Shown here in pieces: positions 42,800 to 53,214 of a stretch of 64,000 nt of DNA. The stretch comes from an uncultured Pelagibacteraceae bacterium. Its GTDB lineage: Bacteria; Pseudomonadota; Alphaproteobacteria; Pelagibacterales; Pelagibacteraceae. The stretch covers positions 1-64,000 of the forward strand of contig CABXSF010000004.1 of NCBI GenBank assembly GCA_902514805.1, written 5' to 3'. A program made the translations under genes and the position numbers. The notes under the pieces are model-generated. The model ran no database searches and was not told the origin of the DNA. It worked only from the letters and a program-made list of their open reading frames with translations. Within the stretch, counting starts at the first letter, position 1; every line of letters starts with the position of its first letter.

Positions 42800-43398
42800 T
42801 ATAAATTTTGTGCTGCTACCATGGACAATAACATTGGCAGAGATAATAAAGTATTAGTTCTTGAAAAAACCATTGCTGTTTTTGCAGCTTTAGCTTTGCT
42901 TTCTGGATCCGTTTCGACCATTCCTAAAGCTTTTTTCTGATTTGGCCATATAACAAACCAAACATTAAAAGCCATAATCAATCCTAGCCACATTCCTATT
43001 CCAATCGCAGTACTTTTACCGCCACCTGATCCTATTCCAAGTGTCATTGCATCATGTAAATATCCATTGAGATATGACAATATTAAACCAGATACGATTG
43101 TTGCAAAAGCAGCCCATCTAAACCAAAATAGTGCAGAGGGTGCAATTACTTTGCTAATGGCTGGTTTTTGTTCATCAGGAATTTTAGCCATATTAGGAAT
43201 TTGAACAAAATTGAAGTACCATAATAACCCAATCCACATTATTCCAACAAGCACGTGAATATATCTAAATAACCAGCTCCAAAATAATAAATCAAAATCA
43301 AAACCACCATTCAGGAAAAATAAAGCAACGAACAATAATACCGATATAGCTAGAGAGTAGTGGATAGTTCTTGATAATGAGCTTAAAATATTAATCAT
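42796..43398 (-). CDS. Membrane protein with Urate_ox_N-like domain (PuuD N-terminal type), function unknown
   Basis: SWLFRYIHVLVGIMWIGLLWYFNFVQIP and repeated TM/His pattern; no C-terminal cytochrome domain. Confidence 0.7.
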   Translation of the reverse strand: MINILSSLSRTIHYSLAISVLLFVALFFLNGGFDFDLLFWSWLFRYIHVLVGIMWIGLLWYFNFVQIPNMAKIPDEQKPAISKVIAPSALFWFRWAAFATIVSGLILSYLNGYLHDAMTLGIGSGGGKSTAIGIGMWLGLIMAFNVWFVIWPNQKKALGMVETDPESKAKAAKTAMVFSRTNTLLSLPMLLSMVAAQNLY

Positions 43399-43425
43399 AA
43401 TTTTAAATTAACAAATTTTGTTTGA

Positions 43426-46302
43426 TTATGCAATTTTTTTAAATTTTCCGTTAAGCAAAGCCTTAAGAAATTTACCTGTGTAGCTCTTTTCTGTATTGCA
43501 TATATCTTCAGGTTTTCCCTCTGCGATTACTTGTCCACCTTTAACACCACCATCTGGACCCATATCAACAACGTAGTCAGCAGTTTTAATGACATCCAAA
43601 TTATGCTCAATAACAACAACTGTATTACCCGTTGCAACGAAAGTGTGTAATATTTCTAATAATTTTTTAATATCATGTTGATGTAAACCGGTTGTAGGTT
43701 CATCCAAAATATAAATTGTTCTTCCCGTAGATCTTTTTGATAGTTCTTTTGCCAATTTAATTCTCTGAGCCTCACCACCAGAAAGAGTGGTAGCTTGTTG
43801 GCCGATCTTTATATAGCCTAAACCAACCTTTTTTAACGTTAACAATTTTGATCTTATAGTAGCAATATTTTCAAAGAAATCACATCCTTCTTCAACAGTC
43901 ATATCCAAAACTTCAGCAATACTTTTTCCTTTGAACTTTATTTCAAGAGTTTCTCTATTGTACCTGCTGCCCTTACACTCATCACATGTTACATAAACAT
44001 CTGGAAGAAAATGCATTTCGTAAGTTATTACACCATCACCCTCACATGCTTCACATCTTCCACCTTTTACGTTGAAAGAAAATCTTCCAGGTTTATAACC
44101 TCTGCTTTTTGACTCTGGTAAATTGGTAAACCAATCTCTAATTGGTCCAAAAGCGCCAGTGTAAGTAGCTGGATTAGATCTTGGTGTTCTTCCAATAGGA
44201 GATTGATCAATGTCAATTACTTTATCAATTAATTCGATACCTTTAAATCCTTTAAATGGCATCGGTATCTTTCTTGATTTATTATTGTTCAAAGATAAAT
44301 TAAGAGCATTATAAAGTGTTTGTAACACCAAAGTAGATTTTCCACTTCCAGAAACTCCTGTTACACAAGTAAAAGTTCCAAATGGAATTTTTAAATCAAC
44401 ATTTTTCAAATTATTCCCAGACGCTCCATTAATTTGTAAAAATCTTCCATTTTTTGCTAACCTTCTCTTTTTTGGAATTGGAATGAAATATTTAGAGGAT
44501 AAATATTTTCCTGTTATGCTATTATCATTTTTAATTATATCTTTTAGATTACCCTCCGCAACAACTTCACCACCTTTACTACCCGCTAGAGGCCCTAAAT
44601 CCAAGATATGATCTGCATTTTCAATCGTTTCCGTATCATGTTCTACAACGATAACTGTATTTCCTAAATCTCGTAATCTTTTTAAAGCATTTATTAATTT
44701 AACATTGTCCTTTTGATGTAAACCAATCGATGGTTCATCCAACACATATAGAACTCCTGTTAAGCCTGAACCAATTTGTGATGCAAGTCTAATTCTTTGA
44801 GCCTCACCACCAGACAAAGTTCCTGACTCCCTTGACAATGTTAGGTAATCAAGACCAACATTTAGAAGAAAATTTAGCCTCTCATTTATTTCTTTAAGAA
44901 TATGTTCTGATATTTTAAATTTTCTTTGATCAAGCTTTTTTGATAAATTATTGAACCATTCTTTAGCATCGTTTATAGATTTTTCAGTTACTTCACTTAT
45001 ATGTTTGCCATCAATTTTTACACAAAGCGCTTCATCTTTAAGTCGGTGACCTTTGCAAATATCGCATTTTGTATCTGATTGATATTGAGAAATTTCTTCT
45101 CTTTTCCAATCACTATCGGTCTCCAAATAACGTCGTTCTAAGTTATTTACTACTCCTTCAAAGGTTTTTTTATGGGAATACTTTTCATATCCATCATCAT
45201 ATGAAAATTTTATCTCTTCATCATCAGATCCATATAAAATTATATCTTTTATTTTTTTTGGTAATTTTGACCATTTTTCATCCATAGAAAATTTATAATG
45301 TTTTGCTAAGGAAGTTAATGTTTGAGCATAATAAAGGGTTGTTATTTTTGCCCACGGTTGAATAGCACCCTGAGCAATACTTTTTTTATCATCAGGGACA
45401 ACCAGATTTGGATCAACGTTGAGTTTTATACCTATACCCTCACATTCCTCACAAGCTCCATAAGGACTATTGAAAGAAAATAATCTTGGTTCAATTTCTT
45501 CGATTGTAAAACCACTTTCAGGACATGCAAATTTTGAAGAAAATGTTAATTTTTCTGTCTTTCTAAATTTAGCAGGCAATGTTTCATTTTGATACTCAAC
45601 AAATAAAAGGCCATTTGCTAAATTTAATGACGTTTCTATACCTTCAGCAAGTCTATTTCCTAAATCAGAATTTATTACAATTCTGTCGACTAAAATATAA
45701 ATATCATGTTTCAATTTTTTATTTAAGTCTGGAGTCTTATCAATGTCATAGAGTGTGCCGTCAACTTTTACTTTTCTAAAACCTCTTTTTTTGTATGATA
45801 AAATTTCTTTTTTGTATTCTCCTTTTCTACCTCTTACTATTGGAGCGAATAAGAAAATAGTTGATTTTTTTGGTAACTCTAAAATTTTATCGACAATTTG
45901 AGAAACAGTTTGGGATTTAATTTCTTTACCTGTAAAAGGTGAGTAAGGTGTTCCAATTCTTGCGTAGAGAACTCTCATATAGTCATAAATTTCTGTAACT
46001 GTTGCTACAGTAGATCTTGGATTTTTTGATGTATTTTTTTGTTCAATTGAAATCGCTGGACTTAATCCTTCAATAAAATCCACTTTAGGTTTTTTCATTT
46101 TGTCTAAAAACTGTCTCGCATAAGCTGAAAGACTTTCAACGTATCTTCTTTGTCCTTCAGCATAGATGGTATCGAATGCTAATGAAGACTTTCCAGAGCC
46201 CGACAAACCTGTTATGACAACAAATTTATCTTTAGGAATCTCAACAGAGATATTCCTCAAATTATGTTCTTTTGCGCCCTTAATAACTATCTTTTTGTTC
46301 AT
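43426..46302 (-). CDS. uvrA: Excinuclease ABC subunit A
   Basis: [28 protein letters not shown] signatures LSGGEAQR (two), zinc-finger cysteine pairs. Confidence 0.98.
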   Translation of the reverse strand: MNKKIVIKGAKEHNLRNISVEIPKDKFVVITGLSGSGKSSLAFDTIYAEGQRRYVESLSAYARQFLDKMKKPKVDFIEGLSPAISIEQKNTSKNPRSTVATVTEIYDYMRVLYARIGTPYSPFTGKEIKSQTVSQIVDKILELPKKSTIFLFAPIVRGRKGEYKKEILSYKKRGFRKVKVDGTLYDIDKTPDLNKKLKHDIYILVDRIVINSDLGNRLAEGIETSLNLANGLLFVEYQNETLPAKFRKTEKLTFSSKFACPESGFTIEEIEPRLFSFNSPYGACEECEGIGIKLNVDPNLVVPDDKKSIAQGAIQPWAKITTLYYAQTLTSLAKHYKFSMDEKWSKLPKKIKDIILYGSDDEEIKFSYDDGYEKYSHKKTFEGVVNNLERRYLETDSDWKREEISQYQSDTKCDICKGHRLKDEALCVKIDGKHISEVTEKSINDAKEWFNNLSKKLDQRKFKISEHILKEINERLNFLLNVGLDYLTLSRESGTLSGGEAQRIRLASQIGSGLTGVLYVLDEPSIGLHQKDNVKLINALKRLRDLGNTVIVVEHDTETIENADHILDLGPLAGSKGGEVVAEGNLKDIIKNDNSITGKYLSSKYFIPIPKKRRLAKNGRFLQINGASGNNLKNVDLKIPFGTFTCVTGVSGSGKSTLVLQTLYNALNLSLNNNKSRKIPMPFKGFKGIELIDKVIDIDQSPIGRTPRSNPATYTGAFGPIRDWFTNLPESKSRGYKPGRFSFNVKGGRCEACEGDGVITYEMHFLPDVYVTCDECKGSRYNRETLEIKFKGKSIAEVLDMTVEEGCDFFENIATIRSKLLTLKKVGLGYIKIGQQATTLSGGEAQRIKLAKELSKRSTGRTIYILDEPTTGLHQHDIKKLLEILHTFVATGNTVVVIEHNLDVIKTADYVVDMGPDGGVKGGQVIAEGKPEDICNTEKSYTGKFLKALLNGKFKKIA

Positions 46303-46373
46303 TTTTTTATTTGCTTTAGCTCAATAAAGTTAATAATCAAATCTTTTTTGTGATATAACTAATGTAAAATAAT

Positions 46374-46820
46374 ATGGCTGGAAGTTTAAATAAAGTACTT
46401 TTAATTGGCAGATTAGGTGCAGATCCTGAGATAAAACAGATGGTTAATGGAAAAAATGTCGCTAGACTTAGTCTTGCTACTAGCCAATCTTGGAAAGATA
46501 AAAACACTGGTGAAAAAAAGGAAAAAACCGAGTGGCACCGTGTGGTTGTATTTAATGAGGGACTTGTTAATGTTGTTCAACAGTATCTCAAAAAAGGTGC
46601 TCAGATTTATGTCGAAGGCCAATTGACTACAAGAAAATGGAAAGACGAACAGTCCGGCCAAGATAAATATTCTACAGAAATATTAATACAAGGATATAAT
46701 TCATCTCTAACAATGCTTGGGGGAAATAATTCTTCAACATCAATTGCAAATGCACCTCAAAATAAGAATGAGATGTCTCAAGCACCTGACAACGATTTAG
46801 ATGATGATATTCCCTTTTAA
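46374..46820 (+). CDS. ssb: Single-stranded DNA-binding protein
   Basis: [24 protein letters not shown], acidic C-term DDDIPF. Confidence 0.97.
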   Translation: MAGSLNKVLLIGRLGADPEIKQMVNGKNVARLSLATSQSWKDKNTGEKKEKTEWHRVVVFNEGLVNVVQQYLKKGAQIYVEGQLTTRKWKDEQSGQDKYSTEILIQGYNSSLTMLGGNNSSTSIANAPQNKNEMSQAPDNDLDDDIPF

Positions 46821-46829
46821 TTAATCTTT

Positions 46830-49385
46830 ATGGATAAATCAGAAACAGAGATAAAGAATAATATAAAACCTATTGAAATGTATGATGAGATGAGCTCATC
46901 TTATCTTTCTTACGCTATGAGCGTAATTGTAAGTAGAGCCTTACCAGACATAAGAGACGGTTTGAAACCAGTTCATCGGAGAATTATTTATGCAATGCAT
47001 AAAGGTGGTTTTGATTGGAGCAAACAATACAGAAAATCAGCAAGAATAGTTGGTGATGTAATTGGTAAATATCATCCCCACGGTGATCAGGCTGTTTATG
47101 ATGCATTAGTTAGAATGGTTCAAGATTTTTCAATGAGTTTACCTTTGATTGATGGCCAAGGAAATTTCGGCTCTGTTGATGGTGATCCTCCTGCCGCGAT
47201 GAGATACACAGAAACTAGATTAGCAAAAATTTCTCAAAATTTAATAGATGACATAGATAAAGAAACTGTGGAATTTAAAAGTAATTATGATGAAACTGAA
47301 AAAGAACCTGAAGTCTTGCCTGCTCAATATCCAAATTTACTGGTAAATGGAGCTGGAGGAATTGCTGTTGGAATGGCAACTAGCATTCCACCTCATAATT
47401 TATCAGAAGTAATCAATGCAACTTTAGCCCTTATAGAAAATAAAGATATTAAAATAAATGAATTAATGAAACATATACCAGGTCCTGACTTTCCAACAGG
47501 TGGAACAATAATTGGTAAAGATATTATTAAAACTGGATATAAAACTGGCAGAGGATCTTTTAAAGTAAGAGGGAATGTTTCAATAGAGCAACTTAAAAAT
47601 GGTAAAGAGAGACTAGTTATCAACTCAATACCATATCAAATCAACAAATCTGTCTTAAACGAAAAAATTGTTGAATTAATTAGAAATAAAAAGATAGAGG
47701 GAATTAGCGATATAAGAGACGAGTCAAATAGAGAAGGCATAAGAGTAGCAATTGATCTAAAAAGGAATATAGAACCTGAAACGGTTAAAAGACAACTTTA
47801 TAAATATACTTCATTAGAATCCTCGTTTAGTTTTAATACATTAGCTATAGTAGATAGAAAACCGAAAAACTGTAATCTTAAAGATTTTCTAGATTCTTTT
47901 CTTAAATTTAGGGAAGATGTTGTTGTTAAAAAGACAAAATTTGATCTTAAAAAAGCAGAAGATAGAGCTCATATATTAATTGGCTTATCTGTTTCAGTTG
48001 AAAACATAGATAAAGTAATTAAGATTATAAGATCATCAAAAAATCCAGAACAAGCAAAAAATTCTTTACTAAACACTTCATGGAAAATTAAATCATCTCA
48101 AAAATTAATAAAATTACTTGATAATAAAAAAAATAAATATACTTATTCTCTTTCCTTAAAACAAGTTGAGGCAATATTAGAATTAAGACTTCAAAAACTT
48201 ACCGCCTTAGGTATCAATGAAATAGAAGTTGAATTAAAGAAATTAGCCAATCTTATAATTTCTTTTAAAAAAATAATAAACTCTAGAAAAGAACTTTTAA
48301 AAGTCATAAGCAACGAATTAAATGAAATAAAAGAAAAATATTCAGTTGAACGAAGAACAAAAATAATTGATGCGGTCCTTAACTATGATATCGAAGAAAC
48401 TATTCAAAAACAGTCTGTATTAATAACGATTACTTTACAAGGATATATTAAAAGAGGTGCACTCGATATCGTCAAAAAACAAAAAAGAGGCGGTAAAGGA
48501 AAATCTGGAATTAAAACTAGAGATGAAGATTCTGTAGTTCAAACTTTATCTGTAAATACACATACATCTGTTCTTTTTTTCTCAACTCAGGGAATGGTTT
48601 ACAAACTTAAAGCTTGGAAAATACCTGAAGGATCAGCTAGCTCAAGAGGCAAATCTTTATATAATATTTTGCCATTAAAAAATCACCAATCAATCAGCTC
48701 GATTATGCCTTTACCTGAAGATAAATCAGAATTTAAAGATTTGAATATTATTTTTGCAACAGCTAAAGGCAAAATAAGAAAAAATAGTTTAGAAGATTTT
48801 TTAAATATAAATACAGCTGGTAAAATTGCAATGAAGCTAGATAATGACGACAAGATAGTAGGCGTTAAAATTTGTAAAGAAAATCAAGATATAATGCTCA
48901 GTTCTTTAAATGGAAAATGCATTAGATTTGAGTCAAAAAAATTAAGATTATTTAAAGGTAGATCTTCTAAGGGTATTAAAGGAATAAATTTGGTAGAAAA
49001 AGATAAGATTGTTTCTTTATCAATAGTCGAAAAAATTGACAATAAATCTGACAAAAATGGAAAAGCTGAGGGCAAATACATACTTTCAATAACTGAGAAT
49101 GGATTTGGAAAAAGAACAAATGACAAAGAATTTCGCACTACAAATAGAGGCGGAAAAGGAATTATTGGTATAGTAAACTCATCTAGGAATGGAAATGTTG
49201 CGTCTTCTTTTCCAGTCTTTGATGGAGATGAAATATTGATATCTACTAATAAAGGTAGAGTAATAAGGGTGGCAGTTAAAGAAATAAGAACTGCAGGAAG
49301 AAATACTCAAGGTGTAAGAATTATTAAGTTATCTGGTGATGAAAAAGTGGTTTCAGCAATCAAAATTGATGATAACTTAATATAA
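46830..49385 (+). CDS. gyrA: DNA gyrase subunit A
   Basis: [61 protein letters not shown], GyrA-box-like QKRGGKG. Confidence 0.97.
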   Translation: MDKSETEIKNNIKPIEMYDEMSSSYLSYAMSVIVSRALPDIRDGLKPVHRRIIYAMHKGGFDWSKQYRKSARIVGDVIGKYHPHGDQAVYDALVRMVQDFSMSLPLIDGQGNFGSVDGDPPAAMRYTETRLAKISQNLIDDIDKETVEFKSNYDETEKEPEVLPAQYPNLLVNGAGGIAVGMATSIPPHNLSEVINATLALIENKDIKINELMKHIPGPDFPTGGTIIGKDIIKTGYKTGRGSFKVRGNVSIEQLKNGKERLVINSIPYQINKSVLNEKIVELIRNKKIEGISDIRDESNREGIRVAIDLKRNIEPETVKRQLYKYTSLESSFSFNTLAIVDRKPKNCNLKDFLDSFLKFREDVVVKKTKFDLKKAEDRAHILIGLSVSVENIDKVIKIIRSSKNPEQAKNSLLNTSWKIKSSQKLIKLLDNKKNKYTYSLSLKQVEAILELRLQKLTALGINEIEVELKKLANLIISFKKIINSRKELLKVISNELNEIKEKYSVERRTKIIDAVLNYDIEETIQKQSVLITITLQGYIKRGALDIVKKQKRGGKGKSGIKTRDEDSVVQTLSVNTHTSVLFFSTQGMVYKLKAWKIPEGSASSRGKSLYNILPLKNHQSISSIMPLPEDKSEFKDLNIIFATAKGKIRKNSLEDFLNINTAGKIAMKLDNDDKIVGVKICKENQDIMLSSLNGKCIRFESKKLRLFKGRSSKGIKGINLVEKDKIVSLSIVEKIDNKSDKNGKAEGKYILSITENGFGKRTNDKEFRTTNRGGKGIIGIVNSSRNGNVASSFPVFDGDEILISTNKGRVIRVAVKEIRTAGRNTQGVRIIKLSGDEKVVSAIKIDDNLI

Positions 49386-49879
49386 TGAAAAAAGCTATTT
49401 ACCCTGGAACTTTTGACCCAATTACATTTGGACATATAGATTTAATTAAAAAATCTTTAAATATTTTTGATAAAGTAATTGTAGCTGTTTCTGATGGTAA
49501 TACAAAAAACTATCTTTTCAATGCTGAAGAAAGAGAGCAACTTATTAAAAAAGCTCTTTTTAGTGATTTAAAATTCAGTAAAAAAAAAATAGATGTTACA
49601 TCATTTAAGACTTTAACCACTGATTTTTGTGGAAAGATGAGATCAAATGTTATTATTAGAGGTTTACGCGCTACTTCCGATTTTGAATATGAATTTCAAT
49701 TGGCAGGAATGAATAAAAAGTTGAATAATTCGGTTGAGACTGTTTTTTTAATGTCAGATCCAGAAAACCAAATTATTTCATCTAAATTTGTTAAAGAAAT
49801 TATTGAATTAAATGGTGACATACGAAAATTTACCACTAAAACAGTAATAAAATCTTTAAAAAATAAATTTTATGAATAA
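49385..49879 (+). CDS. coaD: Phosphopantetheine adenylyltransferase
   Basis: YPGTFDPITFGHIDLI, IIRGLRATSDFEYEFQ, SKFVKEI. Confidence 0.97.
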   Translation: MKKAIYPGTFDPITFGHIDLIKKSLNIFDKVIVAVSDGNTKNYLFNAEEREQLIKKALFSDLKFSKKKIDVTSFKTLTTDFCGKMRSNVIIRGLRATSDFEYEFQLAGMNKKLNNSVETVFLMSDPENQIISSKFVKEIIELNGDIRKFTTKTVIKSLKNKFYE

Positions 49880-50423
49880 AATATTTTTTTTAATATTATT
49901 TTTAATATTTAATTTTAACTTAAACGCAGAGGAAAATATGATGATACTTAAATTAAAAGATGGAGATGTAAAAATTGAACTATTCGAAGACAAAGCACCT
50001 AATCATGTAAAAAGAATAAAAGAATTAGCCGATAAAGGTCTTTACGACAATGTCGTATTTCATAGAGTTATAGATGGCTTTATGGCTCAAGTTGGCGACG
50101 TCCAATTTGGTAACTCATCTTCAGATAATTTTGATTTAAATAGAGCAGGCACAGGAGGCTCTGACTTACCAAACTTAAAAGCAGAATTTAATGATATTCC
50201 CCATGTAAAAGGTATTTTATCTATGGCAAGATCTTCTGAACCAAACAGTGCTAATAGTCAATTTTTTATTTGTTTTGAAGACGCCCCGCACCTTGATAGA
50301 CAATATACTGTTTTTGGTAGAGTTGTTGATGGGATGGAATTTGTAGATAAGATTAAAAGAGGTGATGGACCTAATGGTTCAGTCTCAAATCCTGATAAGA
50401 TAATTAGTTTTAAATCATTGTAA
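49872..50423 (+). CDS. Cyclophilin-type peptidylprolyl isomerase, exported
   Basis: Signal peptide, FHRVIDGFMAQVGD, GILSMARSSEPNSANSQFFI, YTVFGRVVDGM. Confidence 0.95.
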   Translation: MNKIFFLILFLIFNFNLNAEENMMILKLKDGDVKIELFEDKAPNHVKRIKELADKGLYDNVVFHRVIDGFMAQVGDVQFGNSSSDNFDLNRAGTGGSDLPNLKAEFNDIPHVKGILSMARSSEPNSANSQFFICFEDAPHLDRQYTVFGRVVDGMEFVDKIKRGDGPNGSVSNPDKIISFKSL

Positions 50424-50424
50424 A

Positions 50425-51537
50425 TTGAATTTAAAAAATTTTTCTTTTAAAGTAAAAAATAAAGATAAATTTTCCCGGACAGGAACAATTATCACTTCCA
50501 GAGGCAACATTGATACTCCTGTTTTTATGCCTGTGGGAACTCAAGCTACAGTAAAAGCAACTTTTATAGAAGACTTAATTGAAGCTGGAAGTCAAATAAT
50601 CTTATCTAACACATATCATTTAATGATAAGACCTGGTGAAGAAAGGGTGGCGCTTCAAGGAGGATTGCACGAATTTATGAATTGTCCATTACCGATTTTA
50701 ACTGACTCGGGTGGATATCAAGTAATGTCTCTTTCCAAATTAAATAAAATCGATAGAGAGAAGGGAGCAATATTTAATTCTCATGTTGATGGAAAAAAGT
50801 ACACCCTCAGTCCAGAAGAAAGTATAAGAATTCAAAAAAAACTTAATTCAGACATTGTTATGGTAATGGATGAGTGTCCTAAAAAAACTACTGATAGAAA
50901 AACTATTGAAAATTCATTAGATTTATCAACAGAATGGGCCCTAAGATCAAAAAAATCTTTTGGAAAAAATCCTCAAAAAGGACTTTTTGGAATAGTGCAA
51001 GGTGGTTTATTTGATGATTTAAGAAAGAAATCTTTAGAGGATCTAATTGAGATAGGGTTCGATGGATATGCTTTAGGTGGCTTAGCTGTTGGAGATACAC
51101 AAAGTGAAATGTTTAAAGTATTAGACGGTATTAAAGAATTCTTACCTGAAGACAAACCAAGATATTTAATGGGTGTTGGGACTCCCTCTGATATTCTTGG
51201 CGCAATAAAAAGGGGGATAGACATGTTTGATTGTGTATTACCATCTAGATCTGGTAGAACTGGCTTAGCTTTTACATGGAATGGTCCAATAAATATCAAA
51301 AACTCCAAGTACCAGAATGATACAAAACCCATTGACGAAAAATGTGAAATATTCAGTTTAAACAAGTATTCAAAAAATTACTTAAATCACCTATTTAATA
51401 CTAACGAAATACTTGCCTCAATGCTTTTAACCCTTCATAATATAAATTTTTATCACGAACTAATGAATGAAATAAGAATTAACATAAATAATGGAACTTT
51501 TGACCATTTTTTTAATGAATACATTGGTAAGTTGTAA
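50425..51537 (+). CDS. tgt: Queuine tRNA-ribosyltransferase (TTG start)
   Basis: TDSGGYQVMSL, HVDGKKYTLSPEESI, YLMGVGTPSDILGAI, FDCVLPSRSGRTG. Confidence 0.97.
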   Translation: MNLKNFSFKVKNKDKFSRTGTIITSRGNIDTPVFMPVGTQATVKATFIEDLIEAGSQIILSNTYHLMIRPGEERVALQGGLHEFMNCPLPILTDSGGYQVMSLSKLNKIDREKGAIFNSHVDGKKYTLSPEESIRIQKKLNSDIVMVMDECPKKTTDRKTIENSLDLSTEWALRSKKSFGKNPQKGLFGIVQGGLFDDLRKKSLEDLIEIGFDGYALGGLAVGDTQSEMFKVLDGIKEFLPEDKPRYLMGVGTPSDILGAIKRGIDMFDCVLPSRSGRTGLAFTWNGPINIKNSKYQNDTKPIDEKCEIFSLNKYSKNYLNHLFNTNEILASMLLTLHNINFYHELMNEIRININNGTFDHFFNEYIGKL

Positions 51538-51586
51538 TTATAACATATTGATTATTTGAAAAAAAAAACTATAAGAATTTAATTTT

Positions 51587-51662
<76 letters not shown>

Positions 51663-52487
51663 TTATGTTTTTATTGGTGGATAATCTAAAATAATTTCAT
51701 TCATCCAACCGTCAAGATTTTCTATTCTTTTTTGAGAAGATGGATGAGTATTCATAAAGGCTGGAGGTTCTTTACCTTTATTTTTTTCCTTCATTCGTTC
51801 CCAAAATTTTGTTGTTTCTCTAATATCATAACCAGATAAAGATGAAAAAATAAGACCAAGATAATCAGCCTCAGTTTCCTGTTTTCTTGTAAATGGGTTC
51901 ATAATGCCGATTTGTTTTAATAAACCAACAGTATCCATACCAGTTGCTCTATTCACTTGTGAAAGTTTTCCTCCTGAAAATATATCAATGAGTTGAGTGC
52001 CTGTTTGAAGTAATGCACTACGACTGGCTCTTTCAACTGAATGTTTTGCTACTGCGTGAGCAATTTCATGACCCATAACTGCAGCTAATGCATTTGTATT
52101 TTTAGTCACCTCTAGCATTCCAGTATAAACAGCAATTTTGCCTCCAGGCATACACCATGCATTTGTAACTTTTTTATTATCAATCAATATGTATTCCCAT
52201 TGAAAATTAACAGTTGGATCTTTAATATTATTTAGATAAAAATATTCACTAATCGCATATTCCATCTTTTCTCCAATTTCTTTAATTTCTTTCAAATTAC
52301 GTCCATCAGTAATTAATTTTTCCTTCTTTTTTACTTTCTCGTAAATTTGTGCTGCTTGTGCGTTAAGTTTTGCCTCGGGTATTAAGTTAAGCTGTTTTCT
52401 GTCAGTAATTGGCACTGATGCGCAAGAATTAATAATATAACTGCAACTACAACAACCGACTATATTTAGGAATTTTCTTCTATTCAT
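51663..52487 (-). CDS. M48-family metalloprotease
   Basis: AVMGHEIAHAVAKHSVER (HExxH), ETEADYLGLIFSSLSGYD, THPSSQKRIENL; N-terminal cysteine-containing export signal. Confidence 0.93.
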   Translation of the reverse strand: MNRRKFLNIVGCCSCSYIINSCASVPITDRKQLNLIPEAKLNAQAAQIYEKVKKKEKLITDGRNLKEIKEIGEKMEYAISEYFYLNNIKDPTVNFQWEYILIDNKKVTNAWCMPGGKIAVYTGMLEVTKNTNALAAVMGHEIAHAVAKHSVERASRSALLQTGTQLIDIFSGGKLSQVNRATGMDTVGLLKQIGIMNPFTRKQETEADYLGLIFSSLSGYDIRETTKFWERMKEKNKGKEPPAFMNTHPSSQKRIENLDGWMNEIILDYPPIKT

Positions 52488-52525
52488 TTAAATTAAATTA
52501 AGTATTATGTTTTAATAGTTTTTTT

Positions 52526-52603
52526 ATGAATTTAAACAATAAAATATTAGTTTTTTTATTCATAATTGCTTTATGTTTTGTAATATATTCATCTTATAAT
52601 TAA
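52526..52603 (+). CDS. Candidate 25-aa single-TM microprotein (not in ORF track)
   Basis: MNLNNKILVFLFIIALCFVIYSSYN*, stop overlaps the next ATG in TAATG; hydrophobic helix. Confidence 0.4.
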   Translation: MNLNNKILVFLFIIALCFVIYSSYN

Positions 52604-53214
52604 TGAAAAAAAAATCATCAATTACTTCAAAACTAAGAAATGCTTTTATAGCTGGTATTGTTGTATTAGTGCCAATTGGTTTTACTTTGTATCTGACTTT
52701 ATTTTTAATAAAGGTATCCTCAAAATTGATTCCTAATGAAATAAATCCAAATAATTATCTTCCTTTTTCTATACCGGGGCTTGAAATTTTATTATCTGTT
52801 ATTTTTATTACTATAGTTGGTGGTATTTCTTTATCTTTTTTTGGAAAAAAAATTTTAAATTTAATTAATGATCTTTTTAAAAGAATTCCAATCTTAAGAA
52901 CTATTTATTCTGCAATTGGTCAAATGACAGAAAGTTTTACAAGTAAATCAGATAACAAAAAAAGTGTTGTTCTAATTGAATACCCCAAAAAGGGATCATG
53001 GGCTGTTGGTTTTGCTACTAAAGAAAATAAAGGAGAAATAAGCAAAAAAACTAATAAAGATTTAGTCAATGTATTTGTTCCAACAACACCAAATCCCACA
53101 AGTGGTTTTTTATTAATGTTTCCAAAAGATGAGGTTATTTATCTTGATATGACTTTTGAAGAAGCTTCAAAATTTATTGTGTCTGCTGGTACTTCAGATC
53201 CTGCTGACAATTAA
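52603..53214 (+). CDS. DUF502 family membrane protein
   Basis: AGIVVLVPIGFTLYL, VLIEYPKKGSWAVGFAT, VFVPTTPNPTSGFLLMFPKDEV. Confidence 0.9.
   Translation: MKKKSSITSKLRNAFIAGIVVLVPIGFTLYLTLFLIKVSSKLIPNEINPNNYLPFSIPGLEILLSVIFITIVGGISLSFFGKKILNLINDLFKRIPILRTIYSAIGQMTESFTSKSDNKKSVVLIEYPKKGSWAVGFATKENKGEISKKTNKDLVNVFVPTTPNPTSGFLLMFPKDEVIYLDMTFEEASKFIVSAGTSDPADN

Noticed and set aside
45069-45287. Plus-strand ORFs inside uvrA (45069-45287, 45579-45779)
   Set aside because: Opposite strand of conserved uvrA; low-complexity products without motifs.
50973-51365. 130-aa antisense ORF within tgt
   Set aside because: Fully inside conserved tgt on the opposite strand; no recognisable motifs or plausible initiation signal.
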